From NCBI RefSeq assembly GCF_014230465.1, contig NZ_JAAXCY010000005.1:124001-188000 (forward strand): a DNA stretch of 64,000 bases, written 5' to 3'. This stretch comes from Pseudomonas cremoris. Its GTDB lineage: Bacteria; Pseudomonadota; Gammaproteobacteria; Pseudomonadales; Pseudomonadaceae. How positions within the stretch are numbered: position 1 is the stretch's first letter; every line of letters begins with the position of its first letter. A model generated the notes under the pieces. The model ran no database searches, had not been told where the DNA came from, and worked only from the letters and a program-made list of their open reading frames with translations. This document shows, piece by piece, positions 28,891 through 38,163 of this stretch. The translations under genes were made by a program, and so were the position numbers.

Positions 28891-30043
28891 GCGCACCTCC
28901 AGAGGCATCGGCCAACTGCACCGGGTCACCTTCGCGCAAGGCGTCGGGCGGGTTGTCGACCACGCGGTCGGCGGGTTTAAGGCCTTGGTCGATCACCAGC
29001 CGCTCACCGAGGTCCAGGCCGATGTGGATGGTTTGCAGGTGCACGTGGTTGTGCGCGTCGAGCACCGCGACCTGGGTACCTTGAGCACGGAAGATCAGGG
29101 CGCTGGCAGGAATGCTCACGCCGTGGGTGTCGGCTGGAATCGGCAGCGTGGCTTCGGCGTAATCACCGGGCAGCAGTTCGCCGTTGGGGTTGTCGGCGAC
29201 GAACTGCGCAAGCAGGGTGCCGGAGCGGCGGTCGATGGCGGTGGAGTCGCCGATCAGGCGCGCCTTGAAGTGCTCGCCAGGATGCTCGGGCACCGTCAAC
29301 TCGGCTTCAAGGCCTGGGTGGATGACCGCCGCGTAGTTCTGCGGCACTGGTACATACAGGCGCAATTGATGGGTGTCGGCGATGTTGAACAGCTCCGGGT
29401 CGCTGTCGGTATCGGCCTTGATCAACTGGCCGATGTCGGTGTTACGCGCGGTGATGGTGCCGGCAAATGGCGCACGGATGGTCTTGTAGCTTTCCAGCGC
29501 CGACAGCCGCGCATAGTCGGCAGCAGCGGCCTCGGCGTTGGCCTTGGCGGCAGCGGCGTTGGAGGTTTTCTCATCGGCCTCCTGGCGTGAAACCGAGTGA
29601 CTGGCGAGCAGGTTTTGCCAGCGTGTGGCGGTGGTTTCGGCCAGGCGCGCGTTGGCCTGTTCCTGAATCAACCGGGCGTGGGTTTGCGCCATTTGCTGGT
29701 CCAGGTCCGGGCTGTCGATTTCGGCCAGGATTTGCCCGGCTTTGACTTGGGTGCCAATGTCGGCTTTCCAGTCCTTCAAGTAGCCGCTGACCCGGGCATG
29801 GATCGGCGCCTTGCTCCAGGCTTCCAGGTGTGCCGGCAAGCGCAGGGTGTCGCCGGCGGCGTTCTGTTGCGGTTGGAACACCATCACTTGCGGGATGGCG
29901 GCGGTCTCTGTCCAGGCGGTCACCGATTGTTCGTGCAACGTGCGGGCATGCAGGCCGTTGGCGACCAACAGGGCAGCCAGAGTCAGGCCGCCGACACCCA
30001 TGAGCATCAGACGCTTGCGCGAGGGTTTGTGATCAGACGACAT
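28874..30043 (-). CDS. RND efflux membrane fusion protein
   Basis: A 389-residue periplasmic adaptor. The ATG has an AGGAG ribosome site. One N-terminal membrane anchor (about residues 12-32) is followed by the lipoyl half VSGYLKDWKADIGTQVKAGQ, a helical hairpin (about residues 105-180), the second lipoyl half TIRAPFAGTITARNTDIG, and a beta-barrel. It overlaps the RND gene at its start and the channel gene at its end, so the three are translated together. Confidence 0.92.
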   Translation of the reverse strand: MSSDHKPSRKRLMLMGVGGLTLAALLVANGLHARTLHEQSVTAWTETAAIPQVMVFQPQQNAAGDTLRLPAHLEAWSKAPIHARVSGYLKDWKADIGTQVKAGQILAEIDSPDLDQQMAQTHARLIQEQANARLAETTATRWQNLLASHSVSRQEADEKTSNAAAAKANAEAAAADYARLSALESYKTIRAPFAGTITARNTDIGQLIKADTDSDPELFNIADTHQLRLYVPVPQNYAAVIHPGLEAELTVPEHPGEHFKARLIGDSTAIDRRSGTLLAQFVADNPNGELLPGDYAEATLPIPADTHGVSIPASALIFRAQGTQVAVLDAHNHVHLQTIHIGLDLGERLVIDQGLKPADRVVDNPPDALREGDPVQLADASGGAHAPKA

Positions 30044-33000
30044 GTGGGGTTTCTCCTGCAACAGCGCGAGTAGGGTGACGCCCGTGGACCAGGCTGAAGA
30101 CCACGGGTACAAACAGCAGGGTGGCGATGGTGGCGAAGATCAACCCACCGATCACCGCCCGGCCGAGGGGGGCGTTTTGTTCTTCGGAAATGGCCAGCGG
30201 CAACATGCCGATGATCATTGCCAGGGCAGTCATGCACACCGGACGGAAGCGCGTGTAGCCGGCCTCCATCGCAGCCTTGAGCGCATCGCCATGTTCGGCC
30301 AGGCGTTCACGGCAGAAGCTCACCACCAGGATCGAGTTGGCGGTGGCCACGCCCATGCACAAGATGGCCCCCGTCAGTGCCGGCACCGACAACGAGGTGC
30401 CGCTGAGGAACAGCATCCACACGATCCCCGCCAGTGCGGCCGGCAGCGCCGTAATGATCACGAACGGGTCGGCCCAGGATTGGAAGTTGACCACGATCAG
30501 CAGGTAGATCAGTACCACCGCGCCGAGCAGGCCGAAGCTCAAGCCGCTGAACGCTTCATGCAGCGCATCGATCTGCCCATGCAGGCTGATCACCGCGCCT
30601 TTGGGGCGCATGGAGGCGGTGTCATCCAGCACCTTTTGCACGTCGCGCGCCACGCCGCCGAGGTCGCGGCCTTGAACGTTGGCGTACAAATCCAGGGTCG
30701 GTTCGATGTTGTAGTGGGTCACGACCGCCGGGCTCTCAACCCGGGAAATAGTCGCCACACCGCCGAGGATTTGCGACTGGCCGTCGGCACCGGTCACCGG
30801 CAATGCTTCCAGTGACGGCAAGCTGTCGAGGCGGTATTGCGGCGTGGCGGCGACGATGGAGTACGACACGCCGTTGGCCGGGTTGAGCCAGAACGTGGGA
30901 GCGGTCTGCGAGCTGCCGGCCAGGGACGCGACCATGCTGTTGGTGACGTCGCGCTCGGTGATGCCCAAGCCGTTGGCGCGCATGCGGTCAACGTTGACCT
31001 GCAACGACGGGTAGCCGGTGGACTGCTGGATGCGCAGGTCGGCAATGCCCGGCACGTGTTGCAAGCGGCGCTCAAGCTCTACCGCGTACGCACGGTTTTC
31101 TTCATCGCTGCGTCCGGAGATCTTCACGTCCAGCGGAGCAGGGGCGCCGAAGTTGAGGATCTGGCTGCTGATGTCCGCTGGCAGAAAGGCAAAGTGGCTG
31201 CCGGGGAAACTTTGCGGCAGGGCTTCGCGCAGTTTTTTCACGTAGTCGGCAGTTGGTGCATGGTCCTTTTTCAGGGTGACCTGGATGTCGCCATCCTGCG
31301 GGCCGATGGTGCCGCTGCTGCTGTAAGCCATGTCGATGCCGCTGAGCGGGATGCCGATGTTGTCGACGATGGTGTCGAGTTCTTCGGCGGGGATCACTTC
31401 GCGGATCCGCGCTTCGATACGGTCGAAAGCCGCGGCGCTTTCTTCGATGCGCGTGCCCAGCGGCAGGCGCACATGCAGCGCGAGGGCGCCAGCGTCAGTG
31501 GCCGGGAAGAAGTCCTGGCCCAGGCTTGGCAGCAGCAGGAACGAGGCGAGTACGCAGGCCAGGAAGCCGACGATAAAGCGCTTGCGATTGCCCAGCGCAA
31601 GCATCAACACACCATGGTAGGTGTCGCGGATATTCGAAAAGTGGCGCTCGAAACCCTGCTGGAAATTCAGCACCGATTGCAGCACGGCATTGCGTTGTTT
31701 GGTGTGCTGCTCGCCCTCGTGGTGGTTGATGAATTCATCTTCCGGGTGATGCCCCGCGCCTTGCTCCGGTACATGGGGCTTGAGCAGGAACATTGCCAGG
31801 GTCGGCACCAAGGTGCGCGAGAGGATGAATGAACTGGCCATGGCAAAGATCACCGCCAGCGCCATCGGCCGGAACAGGTAACCGGCGATGCCTTGCAGCA
31901 GGAACATCGGCACGAACACGATGCAGATGCACAGCAGCGAAACAAACGCGGGGCCGACGATTTGCGCGGCGCCGTCGAGGATCGCGGTCTTCACCGCTTT
32001 GCCTTGCTCCAGGTGCCAGTTGATGTTTTCGATGGTCACCGTGGCGTCGTCCACCAGGATGCCCACGGCCAACGCCAGCCCGCCCAGCGTCATCACGTTG
32101 AGGGTTTGCCCGCTGACTGCCAGCAGTGCGATGGCCGACAAGACTGCCAAGGGAATCGAGGCGGCGATGATCAGCGTCGAACGCCAGCTGCCGAGGAACA
32201 GCAGGATCATCGCGCTGGTCAGCAGGGCGGCGATGATGCCTTCCTGGGCCACGCTGCCCACCGATTGCTTGACGAACACCGAGGCGTCACCCAGCAACGA
32301 GGTCTTCAGCGACGGCGGCAGCGTTTCGTTGATGCGCGGCAGCATCTGGCGGATGCCGTCGATGATCGACAGGGTGGAGATGCTGCCGTTTTTCAGCGCC
32401 GGCATCAGCACGGCGCGATGGCCGTCTACACGCACGATGTTGGTTTGCGGCGGCGAGCCGTCACGCACATGGGCCACTTGGCCGATAGTGATCAGCGCGC
32501 CGTCGACCGTCTTGATCGGCAGGTCGTTGAGCTCATCGATGGCCTTAGGGCTGTTGTTGAGCAGGATCGTGTATTCGTTGGGGCCGAGTTTGGCAGTGCC
32601 CACCGGAATGATCTGGTTTTGCAGCGCCAGCGCGTTACCCACGTCCTGAGCCGACAGACCTTTGGCGGCCAGCGCCTGCGGGTCAAGGTCAAGGGTGATC
32701 TGGCGTTGCTTGCCGCCCATGGGCGTCGGCATGGCCAGGCCGGGCAGGGCGCTGAGGGGCAAGCGGATATTGTTCTGTACCAGGTCGCGGATCTTCGCTT
32801 CCGAGAGGCTGGGGCTGGAGAACGCCATCTGCAAAATCGGCACCGTGGAGGCGCTGTAGTTGAGGATCAGCGGCGGCGTGATGCCCGGTGGCATCTGCTT
32901 GAGCACGGTTTGTGAAACGGCGGTCACTTGGGCGTTGGCGGTGCGGATGTCCACGCCCGGTTGGAAGAAGATCTTGACGATGCCCATGCCGGGCAGCGAT

Positions 33001-33254
33001 TGCGATTCGATGTGTTCGATGTCGTTGACGGTGGTGCTCAGGGAGCGTTCGTAGGTGTAGATCACCCGTCCGGCCATGGCGTCCGGCGACAAGCCGTTGT
33101 ACTGCCAGACCACGGCGACCACGGGGATGCCGATATCGGGAAAAACATCCGTAGGGGTTCGCAGGGCCGCCATCGGCCCGATGATGCAGATGAATATAGC
33201 CAACACGATAAACGTGTACGGCTTTTGCAGTGCGGTCTTTACCAGCCCGAGCAT
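30033..33254 (-). CDS. RND efflux transporter permease
   Basis: An inner-membrane proton-driven pump of 1073 residues, with 12 membrane helices and two large periplasmic loops. The start is the ATG with GGAGG eight bases before; it opens MLGLVKTALQKPYTFIV, a usual RND beginning. The proton-relay aspartates are in the fourth helix motif VGILVDDATVTIEN (about residue 405). A hydrophilic insert rich in H and E (HVPEQ...HHPEDEF, about residues 505-535) lies after the first helix bundle. No regulator is adjacent, and the substrate is not evident. It belongs to a branch distinct from MexB but clearly tripartite. Confidence 0.92.
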   Translation of the reverse strand: MLGLVKTALQKPYTFIVLAIFICIIGPMAALRTPTDVFPDIGIPVVAVVWQYNGLSPDAMAGRVIYTYERSLSTTVNDIEHIESQSLPGMGIVKIFFQPGVDIRTANAQVTAVSQTVLKQMPPGITPPLILNYSASTVPILQMAFSSPSLSEAKIRDLVQNNIRLPLSALPGLAMPTPMGGKQRQITLDLDPQALAAKGLSAQDVGNALALQNQIIPVGTAKLGPNEYTILLNNSPKAIDELNDLPIKTVDGALITIGQVAHVRDGSPPQTNIVRVDGHRAVLMPALKNGSISTLSIIDGIRQMLPRINETLPPSLKTSLLGDASVFVKQSVGSVAQEGIIAALLTSAMILLFLGSWRSTLIIAASIPLAVLSAIALLAVSGQTLNVMTLGGLALAVGILVDDATVTIENINWHLEQGKAVKTAILDGAAQIVGPAFVSLLCICIVFVPMFLLQGIAGYLFRPMALAVIFAMASSFILSRTLVPTLAMFLLKPHVPEQGAGHHPEDEFINHHEGEQHTKQRNAVLQSVLNFQQGFERHFSNIRDTYHGVLMLALGNRKRFIVGFLACVLASFLLLPSLGQDFFPATDAGALALHVRLPLGTRIEESAAAFDRIEARIREVIPAEELDTIVDNIGIPLSGIDMAYSSSGTIGPQDGDIQVTLKKDHAPTADYVKKLREALPQSFPGSHFAFLPADISSQILNFGAPAPLDVKISGRSDEENRAYAVELERRLQHVPGIADLRIQQSTGYPSLQVNVDRMRANGLGITERDVTNSMVASLAGSSQTAPTFWLNPANGVSYSIVAATPQYRLDSLPSLEALPVTGADGQSQILGGVATISRVESPAVVTHYNIEPTLDLYANVQGRDLGGVARDVQKVLDDTASMRPKGAVISLHGQIDALHEAFSGLSFGLLGAVVLIYLLIVVNFQSWADPFVIITALPAALAGIVWMLFLSGTSLSVPALTGAILCMGVATANSILVVSFCRERLAEHGDALKAAMEAGYTRFRPVCMTALAMIIGMLPLAISEEQNAPLGRAVIGGLIFATIATLLFVPVVFSLVHGRHPTRAVAGETPHVV

Positions 33255-33450
33255 GCGTGAACCTCCATTGGAGCAGGATTGCAAACCCCGGCAGTCTTGC
33301 CCGACCCACCTAACAGGCACCTTTCAGCCAAGTGAAGGAACATTTAGTTAAGGGCTGAAGATCGTTTCATATGTATTCATTTGTTCTACACAGGTCGGCT
33401 CCTCAAGCTTGTAACCCATTGGACACATCGTCTTTCTCTGGAGCCCTGCC

Positions 33451-33861
33451 ATGTCACTCAAACCTCTTTTGTTGATTCCAGCCCTTGGTGCTGTGCTGTT
33501 GTTGTCGGCGTGTGCCGGCCCGATTCCCAAAGCCGACCCGAGCGAAGCCTGGATCGGCTTGAAGGAAGAAGCGCCGAACGATCTGATGGCTGAACGCGTA
33601 GACGGCAAGCGCGTGGATGACGGGCGCTTTTTTGAAGTGACCCCGGGGGACCATCGCCTGGACGTGACGTTGTTCGAAGAGGAGCCAGGCGACGACAATC
33701 AGCAGGACTGCCAGGGCCGAGTGGAGTACAAGGATTTCAAGGCGGGTGAGCATTACACCCTGGTGGAATCAAGCCTGGGCACCACCGTGCGCGCATCCCT
33801 GAAAGATGGTCACGGCAAGGAAGTCGCGGCGACTCAGGACTTCAATTGCATGCCTGGCTAA
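33451..33861 (+). CDS. Small lipoprotein of unknown function
   Basis: A 136-residue protein with a clear lipobox (LLLSACAG, cysteine at about 21). The mature part is acidic, contains two later cysteines (QQDCQGR and DFNCMPG) that may form a disulfide, and has no membrane helix. I do not recognise a function. It stands alone after the efflux operon, in the opposite direction, with a CTCTGGAG ribosome site. Confidence 0.8.
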   Translation: MSLKPLLLIPALGAVLLLSACAGPIPKADPSEAWIGLKEEAPNDLMAERVDGKRVDDGRFFEVTPGDHRLDVTLFEEEPGDDNQQDCQGRVEYKDFKAGEHYTLVESSLGTTVRASLKDGHGKEVAATQDFNCMPG

Positions 33862-34016
33862 GCGTGGCGCACCGCTGCCTTGTGAGGTTTTGCAGGTGCA
33901 GCGGGTTTGACGTGGGGGTGGTGCCGGCGGGTAATGCGCAATACCCCCCACAACATGGCGCCGGCAACTGCCAGCCAACCGCAGATCAACAGGATAATCG
34001 TTGCAGCAAGGCTCAT
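33858..34016 (-). CDS. Small single-pass membrane protein
   Basis: A 52-residue protein with one membrane helix (residues about 4-26, TIILLICGWLAVAGAMLWGV) and a basic, histidine-rich tail (RRHHPHVKPAAP). The start is fixed by a perfect AAAGGAGG ribosome site six bases upstream, which is the main evidence that it is a gene. It converges with the lipoprotein gene and overlaps its end by four bases. Function is unknown. Confidence 0.65.
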   Translation of the reverse strand: MSLAATIILLICGWLAVAGAMLWGVLRITRRHHPHVKPAAPAKPHKAAVRHA

Positions 34017-34213
34017 TTGGGCCTCCTTTCGCCCCGTCCGGGGCACACACAGTCTTCTCAATGGACAGTCTAGACACCTGGCGGTTGCCTGCTATTGACC
34101 AATGGTCGAGTCCGTCCAACTTCTTTGCTATATGCGCGCCGCCGTTCTCCTACAGAAACGCGATTGGGCTATGATCTGGGCCCTTACCGGCAGTTGATCA
34201 AGAGAGTAAAAAA

Positions 34214-34876
34214 TTGCGGTTACGGTCGAACGTTAAATCATCGTGGGTATTGGCCTGTGCCTTGGGGCTTGCGGCCTGTTCCGGGCACCCGTCCAAGCTG
34301 CCGGGCCTGCCGGAGCGTGTCGAGCTCAATGGCGTGCCGACCTTTCGCAGCGAGGCTTATCAAAGTGGCCCTAGCGCGTTAGCCAGCATGCTGTCGCAAC
34401 AAGGCATTGTCATGACACCGGGCTTGCTGGATAAGCCGCTGCATTTGCCAGGCGGCGAAGCGGACCTTGAACGCAACATGCAAGTGCTGGCGCGCGAGTA
34501 CGGGCTGATGGTGTACCCGTTGGACGCCAAGCTGACGGCGGTACTGGCGCAGGTGGCGGCAGGTTACCCGGTGATGGCGCGGGTGGGCGGCGGGATTTGG
34601 TCGGATGCGCGCTACGTGGTTGTAGTGGGGTTCAACCAACAGAAGAGTACGGTGTTGCTGCGCTCGGGAATGGACCGGCGTTTGTTGATGAGCTTCAGCG
34701 ACTTTGAATCGAAGTGGAAAAGCGCTGGGAGCTGGGCAATCCTCACTCAGCGCCCGAGCCAGTTGCCGGCCAATGTGGATGCCCAGCGCTGGCGTGATGC
34801 TGCCAATGCAACGGCCCAGGCCGGGCAGGAGCGTGCGGCGGCGCAGGCGCTTAAAGTGTTGGCTGAAACCAAGTAA
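34214..34876 (+). CDS. C39-peptidase-like lipoprotein lacking catalytic residues
   Basis: A 220-residue protein, likely a lipoprotein (LGLAACSG), starting at a TTG; the start is uncertain because the ribosome site is weak. The body matches the papain-like C39 fold found in bacteriocin-processing domains. However, where active members read Q-x(4)-D-C-G-P-A-A-L, this one has YQSGPSALASML with serine in place of cysteine. Where they have H-Y-V-V-V-V-G, it has RYVVVVGF, so the histidine is also gone. It is therefore probably a non-catalytic binding protein. An alanine- and glutamine-rich tail (residues about 190-216) follows the domain. Confidence 0.7.
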   Translation: MRLRSNVKSSWVLACALGLAACSGHPSKLPGLPERVELNGVPTFRSEAYQSGPSALASMLSQQGIVMTPGLLDKPLHLPGGEADLERNMQVLAREYGLMVYPLDAKLTAVLAQVAAGYPVMARVGGGIWSDARYVVVVGFNQQKSTVLLRSGMDRRLLMSFSDFESKWKSAGSWAILTQRPSQLPANVDAQRWRDAANATAQAGQERAAAQALKVLAETK

Positions 34877-34896
34877 GCAAGAACACCGCGAACCCC

Positions 34897-34987
34897 TGTG
34901 GGAGCGGGCTTGCTCGCGAAAGCGGTGTGTCGGGCTTAGATTCACTGACTGACCCAACGCATTCGCGAGCAAGCCCGCTCCTACACA
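34897..34987. repeat. REP doublet (REPIN)
   Basis: Inverted standard REP arms between the C39-like gene and the convergent pbpG gene. Confidence 0.9.
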
Positions 34988-35017
34988 GCCCCGCTTCTAC
35001 AGGAATATCGTAGTGTT

Positions 35018-35941
35018 TTAGCGACTGGCTTCTGCCGCGTTAGGACGGTTCTTCAAGTTCTTGTCGGCCTTGTAGCGCAGCGCTACGTCGGGCACCGAGC
35101 CACTCTTGCCGGTTTCAACCCAATTACGAATCCGGCCCGCATCAGCAAAGTGGGTGAATTTGCCAAACGCATCCAGGATCACCAGCGACACCGGGCGGTT
35201 ACCCATGCTGGTCACCAGCACCAGGCAGTGGCCGGCTTGGTTGGTGAAGCCGGTCTTTGTCAGTTTGATATCCCAGTTGGCGCGGTTAATCAGGTGGTCG
35301 GTGTTGGAGAAACCCAAGGTGTAGTTGGGCTTGCGGAACGAAACGGTCTTTTCCTTGGTGGTGCTCAACTGGCTGAGCATCGGATAGTGGCGTGCGGCGG
35401 CCAGCAGTTTGCTCAGGTCACGGGCAGTGGATACGTTGTGGATCGACAGGCCGGTGGGTTCCACGTAGTGGGTGCTGGTCATGCCCAGCGCCTTGGCCTT
35501 GGCGTTCATCGCCGCGATAAACGCTGGGTAGCCGCCAGGGTAGTGGTGGGCCAGGCTGGCGGCGGCACGGTTTTCCGAGGACATCAGGGCGATCAGCAAC
35601 ATTTCTTTACGCGGCATTTCGCTGCCGATCTTCACGCGGGAGAACACGCCTTTCATTTCTGGCGTGTCCTTGATGTTGATGTCGATGTACTCGTCCATGT
35701 TCTGCTTGGCTTCCAGCACGATCAGGCCGGTCATCAGCTTGCTCACCGAGGCGATAGGGACCACCACGTCGGGGTTGCTGGAATAAATGACCTTGTTGGT
35801 CTGCAGGTCCACCAGCATGGCGCTGCCTGAAGCGATCTGCAGCTTGGAAGTGTCACGCGGAGCCTGGGTGGTCTCGGCGGCGTGCGCGAAGGTGCCTGTA
35901 AATGCAAAAAATAGGCTGACGAGAGAGAGACGAATTTTCAC
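35018..35941 (-). CDS. pbpG: D-alanyl-D-alanine endopeptidase PBP7
   Basis: A 307-residue periplasmic penicillin-binding protein of low molecular weight. The signal peptide ends at about residue 21 (FAHAA). Active-site motifs are S-x-x-K in ASVSKLMTG (about residue 66), S-E-N in MSSENRAAA (about residue 122) and K-T-G in KLTKTGFTN (about residue 230). It cuts DD-crosslinks of peptidoglycan. The family usually ends near this length. No partner gene is adjacent; folD lies upstream behind its own terminator. Confidence 0.92.
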   Translation of the reverse strand: MKIRLSLVSLFFAFTGTFAHAAETTQAPRDTSKLQIASGSAMLVDLQTNKVIYSSNPDVVVPIASVSKLMTGLIVLEAKQNMDEYIDINIKDTPEMKGVFSRVKIGSEMPRKEMLLIALMSSENRAAASLAHHYPGGYPAFIAAMNAKAKALGMTSTHYVEPTGLSIHNVSTARDLSKLLAAARHYPMLSQLSTTKEKTVSFRKPNYTLGFSNTDHLINRANWDIKLTKTGFTNQAGHCLVLVTSMGNRPVSLVILDAFGKFTHFADAGRIRNWVETGKSGSVPDVALRYKADKNLKNRPNAAEASR

Positions 35942-36099
35942 GCGGATGAACTCGCTAAAAGTAAGGAAATACCGTTCGGGAACGGGTTATATGACAAATG
36001 CCGTTACATTTTAGGAGTATGGATCAGAAACTGTCGAATGTTCTTCTGAAAGCAGACGAAAGTACCTAAAAACTAAGAAAAAACGGGTTTTATTGCGGC

Positions 36100-36134
36100 C
36101 AATAAAAAGCCCTGCGATAAGGCAGGGCTTTTTC
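36100..36134 (-). terminator. Rho-independent terminator of folD
   Basis: A hairpin with arms AAAAAGCCCTGC and GGCAGGGCTTTTT around a five-base loop, reading on the minus strand into a T-rich run. It lies 15 bases beyond the folD stop codon. Confidence 0.85.
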
Positions 36135-36148
36135 AGTGCCGCTGGTTA

Positions 36149-37003
36149 TTAGTCGTGCAGGTTTTCTGCAGCGTACAGCGTGTTTTCCAGCAGGCAGGCA
36201 CGGGTCATCGGGCCTACACCGCCCGGGACCGGCGTGATCCAGCCAGCGCGGGGCAGGGCGGTTTCGTACACCACGTCGCCCACCAGCTTGCCATCTTCCT
36301 GGCGGTTGATGCCCACGTCGATAACGATGGCGCCTTCCTTGATCCACTCACCCTTGACCAGGCCTGGCTTGCCGGCGGCGACAACCACCAGGTCGGCTCG
36401 CCCGACGTGGCCGGCGAGGTCTTTGGTGAAGCGGTGGGTGACGGTCACGGTGCAGCCGGCCAGCAGCAGTTCCATGGCCATCGGGCGACCGACGATGTTG
36501 GACGCGCCGACGACAACGGCATCGAGGCCGTAAAGGTCGACACCGGTGCTTTCCAGCAGGGTCATGATGCCTTTCGGGGTGCACGGGCGCAGCAGCGGGA
36601 TACGCTGGGCCAGGCGGCCGACGTTATAGGGGTGGAAACCGTCGACGTCTTTGTCCGGGCGGATACGCTCCAGCAATTTGGATGCATCCAGGTGTTCCGG
36701 CAGCGGCAGTTGCAGCAGGATGCCGTCGATGCCAGCGTCGGCGTTGAGGCCATCGATCAGGTTGGTAAGCGCCTGTTGGGAGGTCTCGGCAGGCAGGTCA
36801 TAGGCCTTGGAAATAAAGCCGACCTCTTCACAGTCTTTACGCTTGTGCGAGACATAAACCTGAGAGGCAGGATCGCTGCCGACCAGGATCACCGCGAGAC
36901 CAGGCGTGCGCAGGCCTTGCTGGCTGCGCTCGGTGACTCGTTTGGCGATCTGCTGGCGCAGGCTGGCGGCGATTGATTTGCCGTCGATAAGTTGTGCAGT
37001 CAT
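36149..37003 (-). CDS. folD: Methylenetetrahydrofolate dehydrogenase/cyclohydrolase FolD
   Basis: A bifunctional cytoplasmic enzyme of 284 residues that interconverts 5,10-methylene- and 10-formyl-tetrahydrofolate. Conserved pieces are [13 protein letters not shown] with the catalytic lysine (about residues 50-62), [11 protein letters not shown], the [11 protein letters not shown] loop and the NADP motif [13 protein letters not shown] (about residues 164-176). The C-terminal [16 protein letters not shown] is typical. Length and start agree with the family. It is transcribed divergently from the tRNA operon. Confidence 0.96.
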   Translation of the reverse strand: MTAQLIDGKSIAASLRQQIAKRVTERSQQGLRTPGLAVILVGSDPASQVYVSHKRKDCEEVGFISKAYDLPAETSQQALTNLIDGLNADAGIDGILLQLPLPEHLDASKLLERIRPDKDVDGFHPYNVGRLAQRIPLLRPCTPKGIMTLLESTGVDLYGLDAVVVGASNIVGRPMAMELLLAGCTVTVTHRFTKDLAGHVGRADLVVVAAGKPGLVKGEWIKEGAIVIDVGINRQEDGKLVGDVVYETALPRAGWITPVPGGVGPMTRACLLENTLYAAENLHD

Positions 37004-37135
37004 TACGCGTGATTAACCATCGAGAGGGGGAAGAAAAGTGCGCGCATTCTCGCATGCCATGGCGTGAGGGCAAAGGCGCTTGGTCTGCAAATTGCCCTAA
37101 CCCCTTAAATAAAATGAATTTTTTTCAAAAAAGAT

Positions 37136-37162
37136 TTGACGGGTTTCGAGGCCCTCTATACT
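37136..37162 (+). promoter_or_regulatory. Sigma70 promoter of the tRNA operon
   Basis: A -35 box TTGACG and a -10 box TATACT separated by 15-16 bases, followed by GC-rich bases. It stands about 120 bases before the first tRNA and points toward it. Confidence 0.65.
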
Positions 37163-37282
37163 ATTCGTCGCACTTGTCGGGCACAGCCTAGCACTGGTTA
37201 AGAAGGTCGAGCAGAATAGATGGTTGTTCTGTAAGGCTGGAAGCACTTAGTTTGTAGTCCTAATAGAATACAGATTAATCAG

Positions 37283-37359
37283 GCGCCCGTAGCTCAGCTG
37301 GATAGAGCATCCGCCTTCTAAGCGGATGGTCGCAGGTTCGAGTCCTGCCGGGTGCGCCA
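37283..37359 (+). tRNA. tRNA-Arg (UCU)
   Basis: A 77-base tRNA with acceptor GCGCCCG pairing CGGGTGC, an anticodon stem CCGCC/GGCGG-type arm with the loop CTTCTAA (anticodon TCT), the T loop GGTTCGAGTCC and an encoded CCA end. It is the first gene of the tRNA operon. Confidence 0.96.
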
Positions 37360-37390
37360 TTAGGCAGCTTTGGCACAAGTAGCGCTATAT

Positions 37391-37467
37391 GGTGGGCGTA
37401 GCTCAGTTGGTAGAGCACGGGATTGTGACTCCCGTTGTCGAGGGTTCGATCCCCTTCGTCCACCCCA
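37391..37467 (+). tRNA. tRNA-His (GUG), first copy
   Basis: Acceptor GTGGGCG pairs CGTCCAC, and an extra G at the 5' end pairs C73, as expected for histidine tRNAs. The anticodon loop holds GTG in GATTGTGACTC. CCA is encoded. The second copy at 37688 is identical. Confidence 0.96.
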
Positions 37468-37478
37468 TATTCTGAAAA

Positions 37479-37511
37479 GGCGCCAGATTAATCGTCTGGC
37501 GCCTTTGCTTT
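37479..37511 (+). terminator. Hairpin with T tract after the first tRNA-His
   Basis: Stem GGCGCCAGA and TCTGGCGCC with a seven-base loop, followed by TTTGCTTT. The same stem recurs after the second tRNA-His. Here it lies inside the tRNA operon and may give partial termination or guide processing. Confidence 0.75.
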
Positions 37512-37524
37512 AAGAGCTTCAAGC

Positions 37525-37609
37525 GCGGATGTGGTGGAATTGGTAGACACACTGGATTTAGGTTCCAGCGCCGCGAGGCGTAAGAGTTCGAGTCTCTTCA
37601 TCCGCACCA
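37525..37609 (+). tRNA. tRNA-Leu (UAG)
   Basis: An 85-base class II tRNA: acceptor GCGGATG pairs CATCCGC, the anticodon loop contains TAG (GGATTTAGGTT), a long variable arm follows, and CCA is encoded. Confidence 0.95.
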
Positions 37610-37687
37610 ATTTCAAGGCGTCGCCCTACCGTCAGGTAAGGTGAGGTTCAACAAAGAAGATGTATGAGTTCTTTGTTAATGCAATAT

Positions 37688-37764
37688 GGTGGGCGTAGCT
37701 CAGTTGGTAGAGCACGGGATTGTGACTCCCGTTGTCGAGGGTTCGATCCCCTTCGTCCACCCCA
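37688..37764 (+). tRNA. tRNA-His (GUG), second copy
   Basis: Identical to the first tRNA-His, including the preceding ATAT and the following CCCATATTC. Together with the shared terminator stem this points to a local duplication that flanks the leucine tRNA. Confidence 0.96.
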
Positions 37765-37773
37765 TATTCGAAA

Positions 37774-37806
37774 GGCGCCAGATTTAACAGTCTGGCGCCT
37801 TTTTTG
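37774..37806 (+). terminator. Terminator of the tRNA operon
   Basis: Stem GGCGCCAGA and TCTGGCGCC with an eight-base loop, followed by a run of six or more T. Confidence 0.9.
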
Positions 37807-38163
37807 GTTTTAGCGGTTCTGATATTCGCGACTGCAGGTGCTGGGTCGCAGCGGCAGGGCGTTTCATCGTATTTATGTGTCTCGATGATGCCGCGCTGCC
37901 TGCTCGCCCTGTTTGCGGGGTGGGCCGTCAGGGAGATGGATGACGACCTCTTCTATATATAGAAGGGGCGGCGCAGAGCCCTGGCGTGATGGGATGTATT
38001 TGTCACCGGGGCGAGGTACTTCAGTGCCTTCGTACCGATAAATTGCCGGCTGTTTTCGGGTGAGTTTCCAGTAGGGTGACTTCTTGAGTTTGACCCACTA
38101 GAATGCATGCCCTTGATTGGGGTCGGAAATGGCCGGCTAACGTCTGTGCAACGAGGAATATCC
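37807..38163. other. Non-coding stretch before tig
   Basis: About 350 bases between the tRNA terminator and trigger factor. It contains a perfect palindrome TTCTATATATAGAA (about 37954-37967) with flanking near-complementary CCTC/GGGG. A TAGAAT box near 38099 could be a -10 element for tig, but the matching -35 is weak. I see no gene. Confidence 0.5.

Noticed and set aside
37283..37764. Integration site of a mobile element at the tRNA genes
   Set aside because: No integrase, no partial tRNA copy and no foreign-looking genes follow; the next gene is tig.
37954..37967. Perfect palindrome TTCTATATATAGAA as an operator
   Set aside because: Only one copy was seen, it is low complexity, and it is not placed at an evident promoter; kept only as a note in the gap description.
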